A stretch of DNA of 64,000 bases, from NCBI RefSeq assembly GCF_900105395.1, contig NZ_LT629775.1, positions 6,723,501 to 6,787,500 on the forward strand, read 5' to 3'. The translations under genes and the position numbers were made by a program. The notes under the pieces were generated by a model. It had not been told where the DNA came from, did not search any database, and saw only the letters and a list, made by a program, of their open reading frames with translations. This stretch comes from Streptomyces sp. TLI_053 (GTDB lineage: Bacteria > Actinomycetota > Actinomycetes > Streptomycetales > Streptomycetaceae). Shown here in pieces: positions 1 to 8,757 of the stretch; position 1 is the first letter of the stretch; every line of letters begins with the position of its first letter.

Positions 1-1
1 G

Positions 2-688
2 TCCACCGCGCTCGACGAGCTGACCGTCGCCCTCGCGGCCGAGACCACCGGGCGGCTGCGCGGCCTCGGCCGGACCGAGGCCCGCGCGGCGACGGACGCG
101 GTGATCACCGAACTGGGCCTGGAACCGCTCGCCCACCGGCCGCTCGCCAAGCTCTCCGGCGGCCAGCGCAGGCTCGCCTGCTTCGCCGCCACCCTGGTCG
201 GCGACCGGCCGCTGCTCGTCCTCGACGAGCCGACCACCGGCATGGACCCGGTCGCCCGGCGGGCCGTCTGGTCGGCGGTCGAGCGCCGCCGGGCCGAACG
301 CTCCACCACCGTGCTGCTGGTCACCCACAACGTGATCGAGGCGGAGACCGTACTGGACCGGGTCGCCGTGATCGACGAGGGCCGGGTGATCGCCTGCGAC
401 ACCCCCGGCGGGCTCAAGGCGCTCGTCGACGGCGACGTCCGGCTCGACCTGGTCTGGCGGGACGAGGCGCCGCTGGGCGTGCCCGCCGTGGCGGCGCTGG
501 CCGAGCGGGCCGAGCGCACCGGCCGCCGCTGGACCGTCCGCACCACTCCCGAGCAGGCCCGCGAACTGGTCTCGGCCGTCACCACCGGCCCGGCGTTCGC
601 CGCCCTGGACGACTTCACCCTGGCCACCCCGAGCCTCGAGGACGCGTACCTCAAGCTGGGCGGCCGCCACGGAGGACTGGCCAAGTGA
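2..688 (+). CDS. ABC transporter ATP-binding protein (5' end outside window)
   Basis: Nucleotide-binding subunit of an ABC exporter that would power the permease encoded next. The frame is open from the window edge, so the N-terminus with the Walker A loop is missing. Visible are the signature LSGGQ, Walker B (LLVLDEPTTGMDP) and the switch histidine in LLVTHN. After these comes a roughly 90-residue C-terminal extension of the kind seen in ABC-2/drug-type ATPases. The stop overlaps the GTG start of the permease gene by 4 bp (GTGA), which indicates translational coupling. The transported substrate cannot be told from sequence. Confidence 0.9.
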   Translation, partial: STALDELTVALAAETTGRLRGLGRTEARAATDAVITELGLEPLAHRPLAKLSGGQRRLACFAATLVGDRPLLVLDEPTTGMDPVARRAVWSAVERRRAERSTTVLLVTHNVIEAETVLDRVAVIDEGRVIACDTPGGLKALVDGDVRLDLVWRDEAPLGVPAVAALAERAERTGRRWTVRTTPEQARELVSAVTTGPAFAALDDFTLATPSLEDAYLKLGGRHGGLAK

Positions 689-1497
689 CGCTGCTCTCGG
701 CACCGCCGCGGACCACCCCGGCCACGGCCGGCGGACCCGCCCCGCTCGCCCCCGCCGCCCGGCTGCTGCCCGCCCTCGCGGCCGTCTACCGGGCGCAGCT
801 CGCCCGGGCCAGGGTGGCGCGGATCCCGTTGCTGTTCGTGGCCACCTTCCAGTCGCTCGGCATCCTGGTGATGATGCGCGGTGTCGTCGACTCCGGGCAG
901 ACCTCGGCCGCCCGGTACGTGGTGGCCGGCTCCAGCGTGCTGGTGGTCGCCTTCGTGGCGCTCAACCTGCTCGCCCAGTACTTCGGGCGGCTGCGGGCCA
1001 GCGGCGGCCTGGACCACTACGCGACGCTGCCGGTGCCGGCCGCCTCGGTGGTGCTCGGCGCGGCCGCCGCGTTCGCCTCGTTCACCCTGCCGGGGGCGCT
1101 GGTCACGGCGGCCGCGGGCGCGGTCATGTTCGGGCTGCCGCTGGGGCAGCTGTGGGTGCTGCTCGCCGTGGTGCCGCTGGCCGGCGCGGCGCTGGCCGGG
1201 CTCGGCGCGGCCTGCGGGCTGCTCGCGCCCCGGCAGGAGATCGCCACCATGCTGGGGCAGCTCGGCATGTCGGCGGCGCTGCTGCTCGGTGTCCTGCCGG
1301 TCGACCACCTGCCGCAGCCGGTGCTGTGGCTGCGCGACCTGCTGCCCTCCACCTACGGGGTGGAGGCCTTCGCCCGGACGTTCCGGCCGGGCCCCGACTG
1401 GGCGGCGGTGGTCGCGGACCTCGGGGTGTGCGCCGGGGTGGGCGTGGTCTCGCTGGCCGTGGCCACCTGGGCGTACCGGCGGGCGACCCGGCGCTAG
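685..1497 (+). CDS. ABC-2 type transporter permease
   Basis: Integral membrane subunit of 270 residues. After a roughly 30-residue Pro/Ala-rich cytoplasmic start there are about six hydrophobic segments, for example near residues 45-65, 75-100, 118-140, 155-180, 195-210 and 240-262. This fits the ABC-2 permease fold. It starts at GTG inside the stop of the ATPase gene, so the two are one exporter operon. No soluble substrate-binding protein is nearby, which favours export over import. Substrate unknown. Confidence 0.85.
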   Translation: MTLLSAPPRTTPATAGGPAPLAPAARLLPALAAVYRAQLARARVARIPLLFVATFQSLGILVMMRGVVDSGQTSAARYVVAGSSVLVVAFVALNLLAQYFGRLRASGGLDHYATLPVPAASVVLGAAAAFASFTLPGALVTAAAGAVMFGLPLGQLWVLLAVVPLAGAALAGLGAACGLLAPRQEIATMLGQLGMSAALLLGVLPVDHLPQPVLWLRDLLPSTYGVEAFARTFRPGPDWAAVVADLGVCAGVGVVSLAVATWAYRRATRR

Positions 1498-1615
1498 GGC
1501 TCTCCCGCGACTGTCCCCGGTCTGTGCCGGGCCTGGCCTGTGGATCACGCCCGGGCCCCGGCCGGTTGGGTGGGTGGCCGGGCCGCGGCGGTCGTGAGCG
1601 TGAAACGATGGAGGC

Positions 1616-2467
1616 GTGACCGTACCGAACACACCTCCGGATCCCGCGCGCGCCGACGGTGTCACCGATGCCGTGCCCGCCCCGTACGCCGCCGACCGTG
1701 ATCCGTACGCCGCGCCCGGGCCCGCGTCCGAGCTGTACGGGCTGCCGCCCGGGGTGGACCCGACGGCCGGGAAGGAGCGGTCGGCCGAGCCGCTCGCGCA
1801 GCGGTTGCTGCCCGAGCTGAGGATCGGCGCGGCCACCGTGCTGGCCTGTCTGGTGCTCGGGGTCGCGATGGGCGCGCTGTGGGTCTGGCTGGCGCCCAAG
1901 GTGCCGCTGGTGGTGGACGGCAACAAGATCCTCTACGCCGACCCGGAGGGCGAGCAGCGGGCCGGGGCCGACAGCGTCTTCGTGCTGCTCGGCCTGGGGG
2001 CGGGCCTCCTGACCGCGCTGGGCGCGTTCCTGTTCACCCGGAAGCGGGGCGGCGGGATATCGGTGGCGGCCGGGCTCGCGGTCGGCGGACTGCTGGCCTC
2101 GGTCGGCGCGTGGGGGCTCGGCCGCTGGCTCGGGCCGGGCCGGGACCTGGTCGCCCAGGCGCGGCGGGTCGGCAACGGCGGACACTTCTCGGCGGACATC
2201 GACCTCGGGGCGTACGGCGCGGTGCTGGCGTGGCCGATGGCCGCCATGGTGCTGCTGCTGGCGCTGTCGGCCGCGTTCGGCAAGCGCGAGGAGGACCCGC
2301 CGCCGTACTGGGTCCCGGGGCCGCCGGTCCAGGGCGCGGGCCTTCCCGCGGCGCACCCGGCCGCGCACCCGGCCGCCCCGCCGGAGGACCGCGGAGCGGA
2401 CCGGGCGGACCGGGCGGACCGGGCGGACCGGTGGGAGGACGCGCCGCGGGACCGGCGGGAGGGCTGA
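1616..2467 (+). CDS. DUF2567-type membrane protein
   Basis: A 283-residue membrane protein of unknown function. Its N-terminal 60 residues are Pro/Tyr-rich and hydrophilic. Four hydrophobic segments follow, near residues 75-95, 122-140, 148-168 and 205-220. Between the first and second is an extracytoplasmic loop containing DGNKILYADPEGE, the pattern typical of DUF2567 proteins. The C-terminal tail is charged and has a short repeat (ADR three times) from tandem 9-bp units near 2400-2430. The start is the GTG at 1616. It is separated from the exporter by about 120 bp. Confidence 0.65.
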   Translation: MTVPNTPPDPARADGVTDAVPAPYAADRDPYAAPGPASELYGLPPGVDPTAGKERSAEPLAQRLLPELRIGAATVLACLVLGVAMGALWVWLAPKVPLVVDGNKILYADPEGEQRAGADSVFVLLGLGAGLLTALGAFLFTRKRGGGISVAAGLAVGGLLASVGAWGLGRWLGPGRDLVAQARRVGNGGHFSADIDLGAYGAVLAWPMAAMVLLLALSAAFGKREEDPPPYWVPGPPVQGAGLPAAHPAAHPAAPPEDRGADRADRADRADRWEDAPRDRREG

Positions 2468-2485
2468 CCGCCCGCGCGACCCGTC

Positions 2486-2980
2486 TCAGCGGGCGATGGG
2501 GGCGGTGCGGGCCCCGGTCAGGGTGACCAGGTCCGCGGGGGAGAGTTCGACCTCCAGGCCCCGGCGCCCCGCGGAGACGTAGACGGTGGGGTGGGCGAGC
2601 GCGCTCGCGTCGACGACGGTGCGCAGCGCCCGGCGCTGGCCGAGCGGGGAGATGCCGCCCCGGACGTAGCCGCTGCTGCGCTCGGCGGCGGCCGGGTCGG
2701 CCATCGTGGCGCGCTTGCCGCCGACCGCCGCGGCCAGCGCCTTGAGGTCCAGCTGCCCGGAGACCGGGACCACGCCCACGGTGAGCACGCCGTCCACGTC
2801 GGCGACCAGGGTCTTGAGGACCCGCTCGGCGGTCACCCCGAGCGCCTCGGCGGCCTCCTCGCCGTACGAGGCGGCCGCCGGGTCGTGCTCGTAGGCGTGC
2901 ACCGTGAACGGCACCCCGGCGGTCTCCAGGGCGACGGTCGCGGGGGTGCCCCGGCCGCCCTTCTTCGGTTTCGTGGCCAC
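2486..2980 (-). CDS. ybaK: YbaK/EbsC-family aminoacyl-tRNA deacylase
   Basis: 164-residue protein of the YbaK/ProX fold, which hydrolyses mischarged Cys-tRNA(Pro). The family pattern is clear: an N-terminal PATVALETAGVPFTVHAYEHD, then AERVLKTLVADVDG containing the conserved lysine, then PVSGQLDLKALAAAVG and a late GGISPLGQ segment. A short Lys/Arg-rich start (MATKPKKGGRG) precedes the domain. It is a single-domain stand-alone protein of normal length. The substrate is assigned from the family only. Confidence 0.85.
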   Translation of the reverse strand: MATKPKKGGRGTPATVALETAGVPFTVHAYEHDPAAASYGEEAAEALGVTAERVLKTLVADVDGVLTVGVVPVSGQLDLKALAAAVGGKRATMADPAAAERSSGYVRGGISPLGQRRALRTVVDASALAHPTVYVSAGRRGLEVELSPADLVTLTGARTAPIAR

Positions 2981-3071
2981 GGGGCCTCCGGTGGTCGGTC
3001 GGGGCGGGTTCGGGTGCTGGGTCCGGGCCGGTGGGGCCGGGCCAGGTCCGGGCCGGTGGGTCCGGGCCGGT

Positions 3072-3800
3072 TCAGTTGGGGCTGAAGGACTGACGGGTCA
3101 GATTGACGGCGGGCAGCGAGGGGAGCCAGCCGAGCACCGCGCTCTCGCGGCGCAGCAGCTCGAGTTCGGCCCGCAGCCGATGGGCGTTGTCCGGGCTGGC
3201 GAGCAGCCGCTGCTTGAGCGGGACCTCCAGCACGGCGGCGGCCGCGACCAGGTAGGACAGCACCTGCGGGTCGTCGGGCAGCTCCTGGCGGCCGACGGTG
3301 CTGGCCTCCCGGGCCCCGGCGAGCCGCCGCTGGTAGGTGCGGAAGGCGCGCTCGACCTCGGCGGCCAGGGCCCCGGAGCCCTCGCCGGTGCGCTCCTCGA
3401 TCGGTTCGGCCTCGCCGACCAGGTACGGGCCGCCGACGTCGACCGAGCGCAGCCGGAACCGGGTGGTGCCGGTGACCAGCAGTTCGTAGCGGCCGTCGGC
3501 CTGCGGCTGGACGGAGGTGACGTCCGCGACGCAGCCGATGTGGTGCAGTGCCTCCAGAGGGTCGCCGGTGGCGGTGCCGAGGCCGTCCAGCGGACCGGCC
3601 GGTCCGTCGTCGGGGCGGACCGGGGCGACCTCGCGGCCGTCCTTGATGGCGAGCACGCCGAAGCGGCGCGGGCGGTCCTCGGGCCCGTCGAGCAGATCGG
3701 CGACGAGACGGCGGTAGCGCTCCTCGAAGACGTTCAGGGGCATGACCAGGCCCGGGTAGAGCACGTTGTTCAGCGGGAAGAGCGGCAGCCGTTCTGTCAC
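3072..3800 (-). CDS. LON peptidase substrate-binding domain protein
   Basis: 242-residue cytosolic protein resembling the N-terminal substrate-binding domain of Lon protease. It has neither AAA nor protease domain, so it is not a peptidase itself. Motifs include LPLFPLNNVLYPGLVMPLNVFEERYR at the N-terminus and the conserved GCVADV segment near residue 95. A helical C-terminal half ends at NLTRQSFSPN. Stand-alone LON-domain proteins are widespread in actinobacteria and their role is not settled. It lies about 90 bp from the ybaK-like gene and may share its transcript. Confidence 0.85.
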   Translation of the reverse strand: MTERLPLFPLNNVLYPGLVMPLNVFEERYRRLVADLLDGPEDRPRRFGVLAIKDGREVAPVRPDDGPAGPLDGLGTATGDPLEALHHIGCVADVTSVQPQADGRYELLVTGTTRFRLRSVDVGGPYLVGEAEPIEERTGEGSGALAAEVERAFRTYQRRLAGAREASTVGRQELPDDPQVLSYLVAAAAVLEVPLKQRLLASPDNAHRLRAELELLRRESAVLGWLPSLPAVNLTRQSFSPN

Positions 3801-3860
3801 GGCGGACAGCGTAGTTCCCCGGACGCCGCGAGCGCTCCGGGGTTACCGGCCCGGCGGGCG

Positions 3861-5441
3861 TCAGCCGCGCTGGAGCATCCGGCTGGCGCCGGCGGCGACG
3901 GTGGTGGCGAGCACCCAGCCGACGACGACCAGGCCCGCCGAGACCCACTGGGAGGCTCCGCCGGGGTTCCAGCCGCCCTGGCCCAGGTCGACGACCGGCA
4001 GCAGCTGGCCGAGCGCGTACAGCACCGGGTTCCAGTGCGGCCGCTCGTCGGCCTTCAGCGGCTGGAGCGGGTGGGTGGCGAAGTACAGGCTGCCGAGCGC
4101 CCACGCGAGCAGCAGCCAGAGCGCGGCCCGGCCGGGCCGGTAGCCGTAGCCGACCGTGGCGTCCTGGACCCGGCCCCAGATCCGGGCCGGCAGCGGCAGG
4201 GTCTGCCGGCGGCGCCGCTGCTTGGCGTGCAGCACCTCGCGGGCGTCGTCGTCGGCGCCGTCGCGGCGCAGCGCGGCGGCGAGCTGCTCGTAGGACTCGG
4301 GCTGGAACTCCACCGCGGCGCCCTCCAGCCAGGCGATCCGCTCCTGGGTGGGGAACGGCACGGCCGGGCGCAGGCACTCGTAGGTGAAGCCGGTGAGCCG
4401 GACCGTGCCGCCCTGCGGCCAGGCGCCGGGGGCGTCGACCAGGTTGCCGATCCGGGCCCGGGACAGCGAGACCGTGCCGCCGGCCGGGAAGCGGCAGGTG
4501 AAGCGCAGCTCCGGGGTCTGGATCCGGCGCAGGGTGACCTCGTCGTCCCCGTCGAGGTGGAACTCGGCGTCGGAGAGCAGGCAGGCGTTCTCGAACCGGC
4601 CGTCGGACAGCCGGACCTGGCCGAAGGCGCGGAACGGTGTGCTCGGCGAGCCCGGCGGCGGCACCTCGCCGTACCCGGAGCCGTAGTAGGTCTGCGAGCC
4701 GTACCAGCCGCCGTCGGCCGAGCCGCTCAGGTACAGCGTGTGGCCGACGGTGAGCCGGACGGCGTTGAGGGCGTTGCGGTTGCCCGGGACGGCGCGCAGC
4801 TGGGCGCCGCGCAGCGAGAGCCGGCCGCCGATCCGGGCGGTGCGCAGGCTGACCTCGCCGTCGGTGGCGAGCCGGTCGGCCTCGCAGTCCTGGTTCACCG
4901 CGATGCCGTCGGCGGACAGCGCCCGGCCGAACCGGTCGCCGCCCAGCACGGCCTGGTTGAGCAGCAGGTCGGTGCCGATCCGGGCATCGGTGAGCCGGAC
5001 CCCCTGGCGTATTCGGCAGCGGGCCAGGTGCAGGTCGCCGGAGGTGGCCAGCCGGGAGGCCTCCAGCCGGGGGAGGAGGCAGTTGATGAAGCGCAGCGTG
5101 CCGGCCTCGGCCTCGGACATCAGGATCTTCTGGTCGAACCGGCAGTCGTGGAGCTCGACGTAGTGCCCGATCGTGCCGCCGGCCAGCCGCAGCGGCCCCG
5201 TGACCAGGGCGCCGGTCAGTTTCAGCGAGGCGACCCGGCCGGGCACGGGGCCGGGACCGTCCAGCAGCAGCCGGGACAGCACCTCGGCCCGGACCGTGCG
5301 GCGGGCGTCCCAGACGTCCTCGCCGAACGGGTCGTCCGCCGCCGCGTCGCCGCTGCGCAGGTCGAGGGTCCGGCCGTGCCGGAACGCCTGCCACAGTGCC
5401 TGCTCGGCCGCCGTCCAGCCGTCCGGTGCCCGCTCCGCCAT
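3861..5441 (-). CDS. Membrane protein with beta-helix-like repeats
   Basis: About 526 residues when started at the ATG at 5441, which has a G-rich ribosome binding site. An upstream in-frame codon at 5516 is less likely because it intrudes on the hisD promoter. After an N-terminal helical domain (EQALWQAFRHGRTLDLRSG), residues about 60-330 form degenerate repeats of the pentapeptide/beta-helix type. Examples are LEASRLATSGDLHLARCRI and LSLRGAQL. Two hydrophobic segments near the C-terminus (ALWLLLAWALGSLYFA and WVSAGLVVVGWVLATTVAAG) anchor it in the membrane. Function unknown. It is divergent from hisD. Confidence 0.7.
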   Translation of the reverse strand: MAERAPDGWTAAEQALWQAFRHGRTLDLRSGDAAADDPFGEDVWDARRTVRAEVLSRLLLDGPGPVPGRVASLKLTGALVTGPLRLAGGTIGHYVELHDCRFDQKILMSEAEAGTLRFINCLLPRLEASRLATSGDLHLARCRIRQGVRLTDARIGTDLLLNQAVLGGDRFGRALSADGIAVNQDCEADRLATDGEVSLRTARIGGRLSLRGAQLRAVPGNRNALNAVRLTVGHTLYLSGSADGGWYGSQTYYGSGYGEVPPPGSPSTPFRAFGQVRLSDGRFENACLLSDAEFHLDGDDEVTLRRIQTPELRFTCRFPAGGTVSLSRARIGNLVDAPGAWPQGGTVRLTGFTYECLRPAVPFPTQERIAWLEGAAVEFQPESYEQLAAALRRDGADDDAREVLHAKQRRRRQTLPLPARIWGRVQDATVGYGYRPGRAALWLLLAWALGSLYFATHPLQPLKADERPHWNPVLYALGQLLPVVDLGQGGWNPGGASQWVSAGLVVVGWVLATTVAAGASRMLQRG

Positions 5442-5520
5442 GCCGCCCCCCGTGTCCCCCGGTTGTCTCGCCCTTCGTATCACGGACTGAAATGCGGGAT
5501 CGCGGGTTCCGGCCACTCCT

Positions 5521-5535
5521 TACACTGGGGGCGTG
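5521..5535 (+). promoter_or_regulatory. Candidate leaderless promoter of the his operon
   Basis: TACACT at 5521-5526 fits an actinobacterial -10 box (TANNNT). The GTG of hisD begins 7 bases after its last T, so transcription would start at or next to the initiation codon. No convincing ribosome binding site complementary to 16S rRNA precedes the GTG. Leaderless mRNAs are common in Streptomyces. No good -35 is visible. Confidence 0.5.
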
Positions 5536-6867
5536 ATCTCTCGAATCGATCTGCGCGGCTCGCTCGACGACCCGCGCGACCTGCTGCCCCGTGCCGACTT
5601 CGACGTCGCGGCCGCCCTGGAGAAGGTGCGCCCGATCGCCGAGGACGTGCATCATCGCGGGGTCGCGGCGCTGATCGAGATCACCGAACGCTTCGACGGC
5701 GTGCGGCTGGAGTCCACCCGGGTCCCGGCCGAGCAGCTCGCCGAGGCCCTCGCGGAGCTGGAGCCGAAGGTGCGCGCCGCACTGGAGGAGTCGATCCGCC
5801 GGGCCCGGCTGGTCCACGCCGACCAGCGCCGCGAGGGGCACACCACCCAGGTGGTGCCCGGCGGCACGGTGACCCAGCGCTGGGTGCCGGTGGACCGGGT
5901 CGGGCTGTACGTGCCGGGCGGTCTGGCCGTCTACCCGTCCTCCGTAGTGATGAACGTGGTGCCGGCCCAGGAGGCGGGCGTCGCCGGGATCGCGGTGACC
6001 TCGCCGCCGCAGAAGGCCTTCGGCGGCCGGGTGCACCCGACCATCCTGGCCGCGTGCGCGCTGCTCGGCGTCACCGAGGTGTACTCGGTCGGCGGTGCCC
6101 AGGCGGTCGCGATGTTCGCGCTCGGCACCGAGGAGTGCGAGCCGGTGAACATGGTCACCGGCCCCGGCAACATCTACGTGGCCGCCGCCAAGCGCTACTT
6201 CGCGGGCCGGATCGGCATCGACTCCGAGGCCGGACCGACCGAGATCGCCGTGCTCGCCGACGACAGCGCCGACCCGGCGGAGGTCGCCGCCGACCTGATC
6301 AGCCAGGCCGAGCACGGCCCGACCTCGGGCTCGGTGCTGGTCACCGCCTCGGTGGCGCTCGCCGACGCGGTCGAGGCCGAGCTGAAGGTCCAGGTCGCCC
6401 GGACCAAGCACGGCGAGCGGGTGGCCGAGGCCCTCGGCGGCCGGCAGTCCGGCATCATCCTGGTCGACGACGTGGAGCAGGGCCTGGCCGTCGTCAACGC
6501 CTACGCGGCCGAGCACCTGGAGATCCAGACCCGGGACCCGCACGCGGTCGCCGCGAAGGTCCGCAACGCGGGCGCGATCTTCATCGGCCGGTACACCCCG
6601 GTCTCGCTCGGCGACTACGCGGCCGGTTCCAACCACGTGCTGCCCACCGGCGGCTGCGCCTGCCACTCCGCGGGCCTGTCCGTGCAGACCTTCCTGCGCG
6701 GCGTGCAGGTCGTCGAGTACGACCGCGAGGCGCTGGCCGGCATCGCCGCGCACGTGGTCACCCTGGCGGACGCCGAGGACCTGCCCGGTCACGGCGACGC
6801 GATCAAGGCGCGGTTCGTCGGAGACGAGAAGAATTGGCAGAACGAGTGGACGGTTCCCGGCACGTGA
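5533..6867 (+). CDS. hisD: Histidinol dehydrogenase
   Basis: Catalyses the last two steps of histidine synthesis, L-histidinol to L-histidine, with zinc and NAD. Its 444 residues are the usual length. The catalytic Glu-His pair is at residues 327-328 (YAAEHLEI). Family blocks are visible: VGLYVPGG, TGPGNIYVAAAKR, EAGPTEIAVLADDSA, LISQAEHG and the C-terminal LPTGGCACHSAGLSVQTF. It is the first gene of the his operon, and its stop overlaps the hisC GTG. Confidence 0.97.
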   Translation: MISRIDLRGSLDDPRDLLPRADFDVAAALEKVRPIAEDVHHRGVAALIEITERFDGVRLESTRVPAEQLAEALAELEPKVRAALEESIRRARLVHADQRREGHTTQVVPGGTVTQRWVPVDRVGLYVPGGLAVYPSSVVMNVVPAQEAGVAGIAVTSPPQKAFGGRVHPTILAACALLGVTEVYSVGGAQAVAMFALGTEECEPVNMVTGPGNIYVAAAKRYFAGRIGIDSEAGPTEIAVLADDSADPAEVAADLISQAEHGPTSGSVLVTASVALADAVEAELKVQVARTKHGERVAEALGGRQSGIILVDDVEQGLAVVNAYAAEHLEIQTRDPHAVAAKVRNAGAIFIGRYTPVSLGDYAAGSNHVLPTGGCACHSAGLSVQTFLRGVQVVEYDREALAGIAAHVVTLADAEDLPGHGDAIKARFVGDEKNWQNEWTVPGT

Positions 6868-7964
6868 CCACGATCGACGACCTCCCCGTCCGGGACGAGC
6901 TGCGCGGCCAGTCGCCCTACGGCGCCCCGCAGCTCGACGTCCCGGTCCAGCTGAACACCAACGAGAACCCGTACCCGCTCCCCGAGGAGCTGGTCGCCCG
7001 GATCGCCGAGCGGGTCGCCGAGGCCGCCCGCCACCTCAACCGCTACCCCGACCGGGACGCGGTCGAGCTGCGCGAGGGCCTGGCCGGGTACCTGACCCGG
7101 ACCACCGGCTTCGCCGTCGCCCGGGAGAACGTCTGGGCCGCCAACGGCTCCAACGAGGTGCTGCAGCAGCTGCTCCAGACCTTCGGCGGCCCCGGCCGCA
7201 CCGCGCTCGGCTTCGAGCCCTCGTACTCGATGCACGCGCTGATCTCCCGGGGCACCGGCACCGACTGGATCTCCGGCCCGCGCAACGACGACTTCACCGT
7301 CGACCCGGACACCGCCGCCGCGGCGATCGCCGAGCACCGGCCGCACGTGCTGTTCGTCTGCTCGCCCAACAACCCGACCGGGACCGCCGTCGCCGCCGAC
7401 ACCGTGCTGCGGCTGTACGAGGCCGCGCAGGCCGCCCGGCCCGGCCTGGTCGTGGTCGACGAGGCGTACGTCGAGTTCTCGCACCGCGAATCGCTGCTGT
7501 CGCTGATCGCGGGCCGCCCCAACCTGGTGGTCACCCGCACCATGTCCAAGGCGTTCGGCGCGGCCGGGCTGCGGCTGGGCTACCTGGCCGCCGACCCGGC
7601 GGTGGTGGACGCGGTCCAGCTGGTGCGCCTGCCGTACCACCTGTCGGCCGTCACCCAGGCGACCGCGCTGGCCTGCCTGGAGCACACCGACACCCTGCTC
7701 GGCTACGTCGGCCGGCTCAAGGACGAGCGCGACCGGCTGGTCGGGGCCCTGCGCGGCCTCGGCCTCGAGGTGACCGACTCGGACGCCAACTTCGTCCAGT
7801 TCGGCCGCTTCGCCGACACCCACGCCGTCTGGCAGGCCATCCTCGACCACGGCGTCCTGGTCCGTGACAACGGCGTCCCCGGGTGGCTGCGCGTCACCGC
7901 CGGCACCCCCGCCGAGAACGACGCCTTCCTGGCCGCCGTCGCCTCAGTGATCAAGGAGCTGTAA
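6864..7964 (+). CDS. hisC: Histidinol-phosphate aminotransferase
   Basis: PLP enzyme converting imidazole-acetol phosphate to L-histidinol phosphate. The start chosen is the GTG at 6864, which overlaps the hisD stop (GTGA) and gives 366 residues; an in-frame GTG 18 bp upstream is possible. Visible are NTNENPYPLP near the N-terminus, the CSPNNPTGT substrate/PLP motif, VVDEAYVEF and the PLP-binding Lys229 in TMSKAFGAAGLRLGY. It sits between hisD and hisB. Confidence 0.96.
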   Translation: MTTIDDLPVRDELRGQSPYGAPQLDVPVQLNTNENPYPLPEELVARIAERVAEAARHLNRYPDRDAVELREGLAGYLTRTTGFAVARENVWAANGSNEVLQQLLQTFGGPGRTALGFEPSYSMHALISRGTGTDWISGPRNDDFTVDPDTAAAAIAEHRPHVLFVCSPNNPTGTAVAADTVLRLYEAAQAARPGLVVVDEAYVEFSHRESLLSLIAGRPNLVVTRTMSKAFGAAGLRLGYLAADPAVVDAVQLVRLPYHLSAVTQATALACLEHTDTLLGYVGRLKDERDRLVGALRGLGLEVTDSDANFVQFGRFADTHAVWQAILDHGVLVRDNGVPGWLRVTAGTPAENDAFLAAVASVIKEL

Positions 7965-7970
7965 CCCCGT

Positions 7971-8564
7971 ATGACCCGCATCGGACGCGTCGAACGCACC
8001 ACCAAGGAGACGTCCGTCCTGGTCGAAATAGACCTCGACGGCACCGGCAAGACCGACATCTCCACGGGCGTCGGCTTCTACGACCACATGCTCGACCAGC
8101 TCGGGCGCCACGGCCTCTTCGACCTGACCGTGAAGACCGACGGCGACCTGCACATCGACAGCCACCACACCATCGAGGACACCGCCCTCGCACTGGGCGC
8201 GGCCTTCCGGCAGGCGCTCGGCGACAAGGTCGGCATCTACCGCTTCGGCAACTGCACCGTCCCGCTGGACGAGTCGCTCGCCCAGGTGACCGTCGACCTC
8301 TCCGGCCGCCCCTACCTGGTGCACACCGAGCCGGAGAACATGGCGCCGATGATCGGCGCCTACGACACCACCATGACCCGGCACATCCTGGAGTCCTTCG
8401 TGGCCCAGGCCCGGATCGCCCTGCACGTCCACGTGCCCTACGGGCGCAACGCGCACCACATCGTGGAGTGCCAGTTCAAGGCGCTGGCCCGGGCCCTGCG
8501 CTACGCCGCCGAGCGCGACCCGCGCGCGGCCGGCATCCTCCCGTCGACCAAGGGTGCGCTGTGA
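7971..8564 (+). CDS. hisB: Imidazoleglycerol-phosphate dehydratase
   Basis: Dehydrates imidazoleglycerol phosphate to imidazole-acetol phosphate using manganese. The 197 residues are a monofunctional HisB with no N-terminal phosphatase as in enterobacteria. Metal-binding motifs are present: GFYDHMLDQLGRHG, DSHHTIEDTALALG and the late YGRNAHHIVECQFKALARALR. It follows hisC after 6 bp, and its TGA overlaps the GTG of the next small gene. Confidence 0.97.
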   Translation: MTRIGRVERTTKETSVLVEIDLDGTGKTDISTGVGFYDHMLDQLGRHGLFDLTVKTDGDLHIDSHHTIEDTALALGAAFRQALGDKVGIYRFGNCTVPLDESLAQVTVDLSGRPYLVHTEPENMAPMIGAYDTTMTRHILESFVAQARIALHVHVPYGRNAHHIVECQFKALARALRYAAERDPRAAGILPSTKGAL

Positions 8565-8713
8565 GCAACACCGCGATGATCCTCATCTTCGTCGGGCTCT
8601 TCCTGGCCGGCGGCGTGATCTCGTTCTGGAAGCAGAAGCAGGCGAAGGGCGTCATCCTCGTCCTCGCGCTGGGCTCGGCCATGTGCCTGGGCGCCGGCCT
8701 GATGCGCCTGTAA
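8561..8713 (+). CDS. Small membrane protein of the his operon
   Basis: A 50-residue protein starting at a GTG that overlaps the hisB stop by 4 bp (GTGA). It has two hydrophobic stretches, ILIFVGLFLAGGVISFW and GVILVLALGSAMCLGAGL, separated by a basic turn (KQKQAKG). It is predicted to be a two-pass membrane hairpin. A small ORF at this place between hisB and hisH recurs in streptomycetes. Its function is unknown, and nothing in the sequence ties it to catalysis. Coding is supported by the tight coupling and the clean membrane pattern. Confidence 0.65.
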   Translation: MSNTAMILIFVGLFLAGGVISFWKQKQAKGVILVLALGSAMCLGAGLMRL

Positions 8714-8757
8714 CCGCGCGAACGAAGACCGGCGAACGAAAGACTGGACACCTGAAC

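Noticed and set aside
2833..6792. Very long open frames antisense to hisD and neighbours (also about 26101-30819 opposite gltBD and 48691-52740 opposite int)
   Set aside because: They mirror the GC bias of the real genes, lack family motifs and cross several genes; they are antisense shadows.
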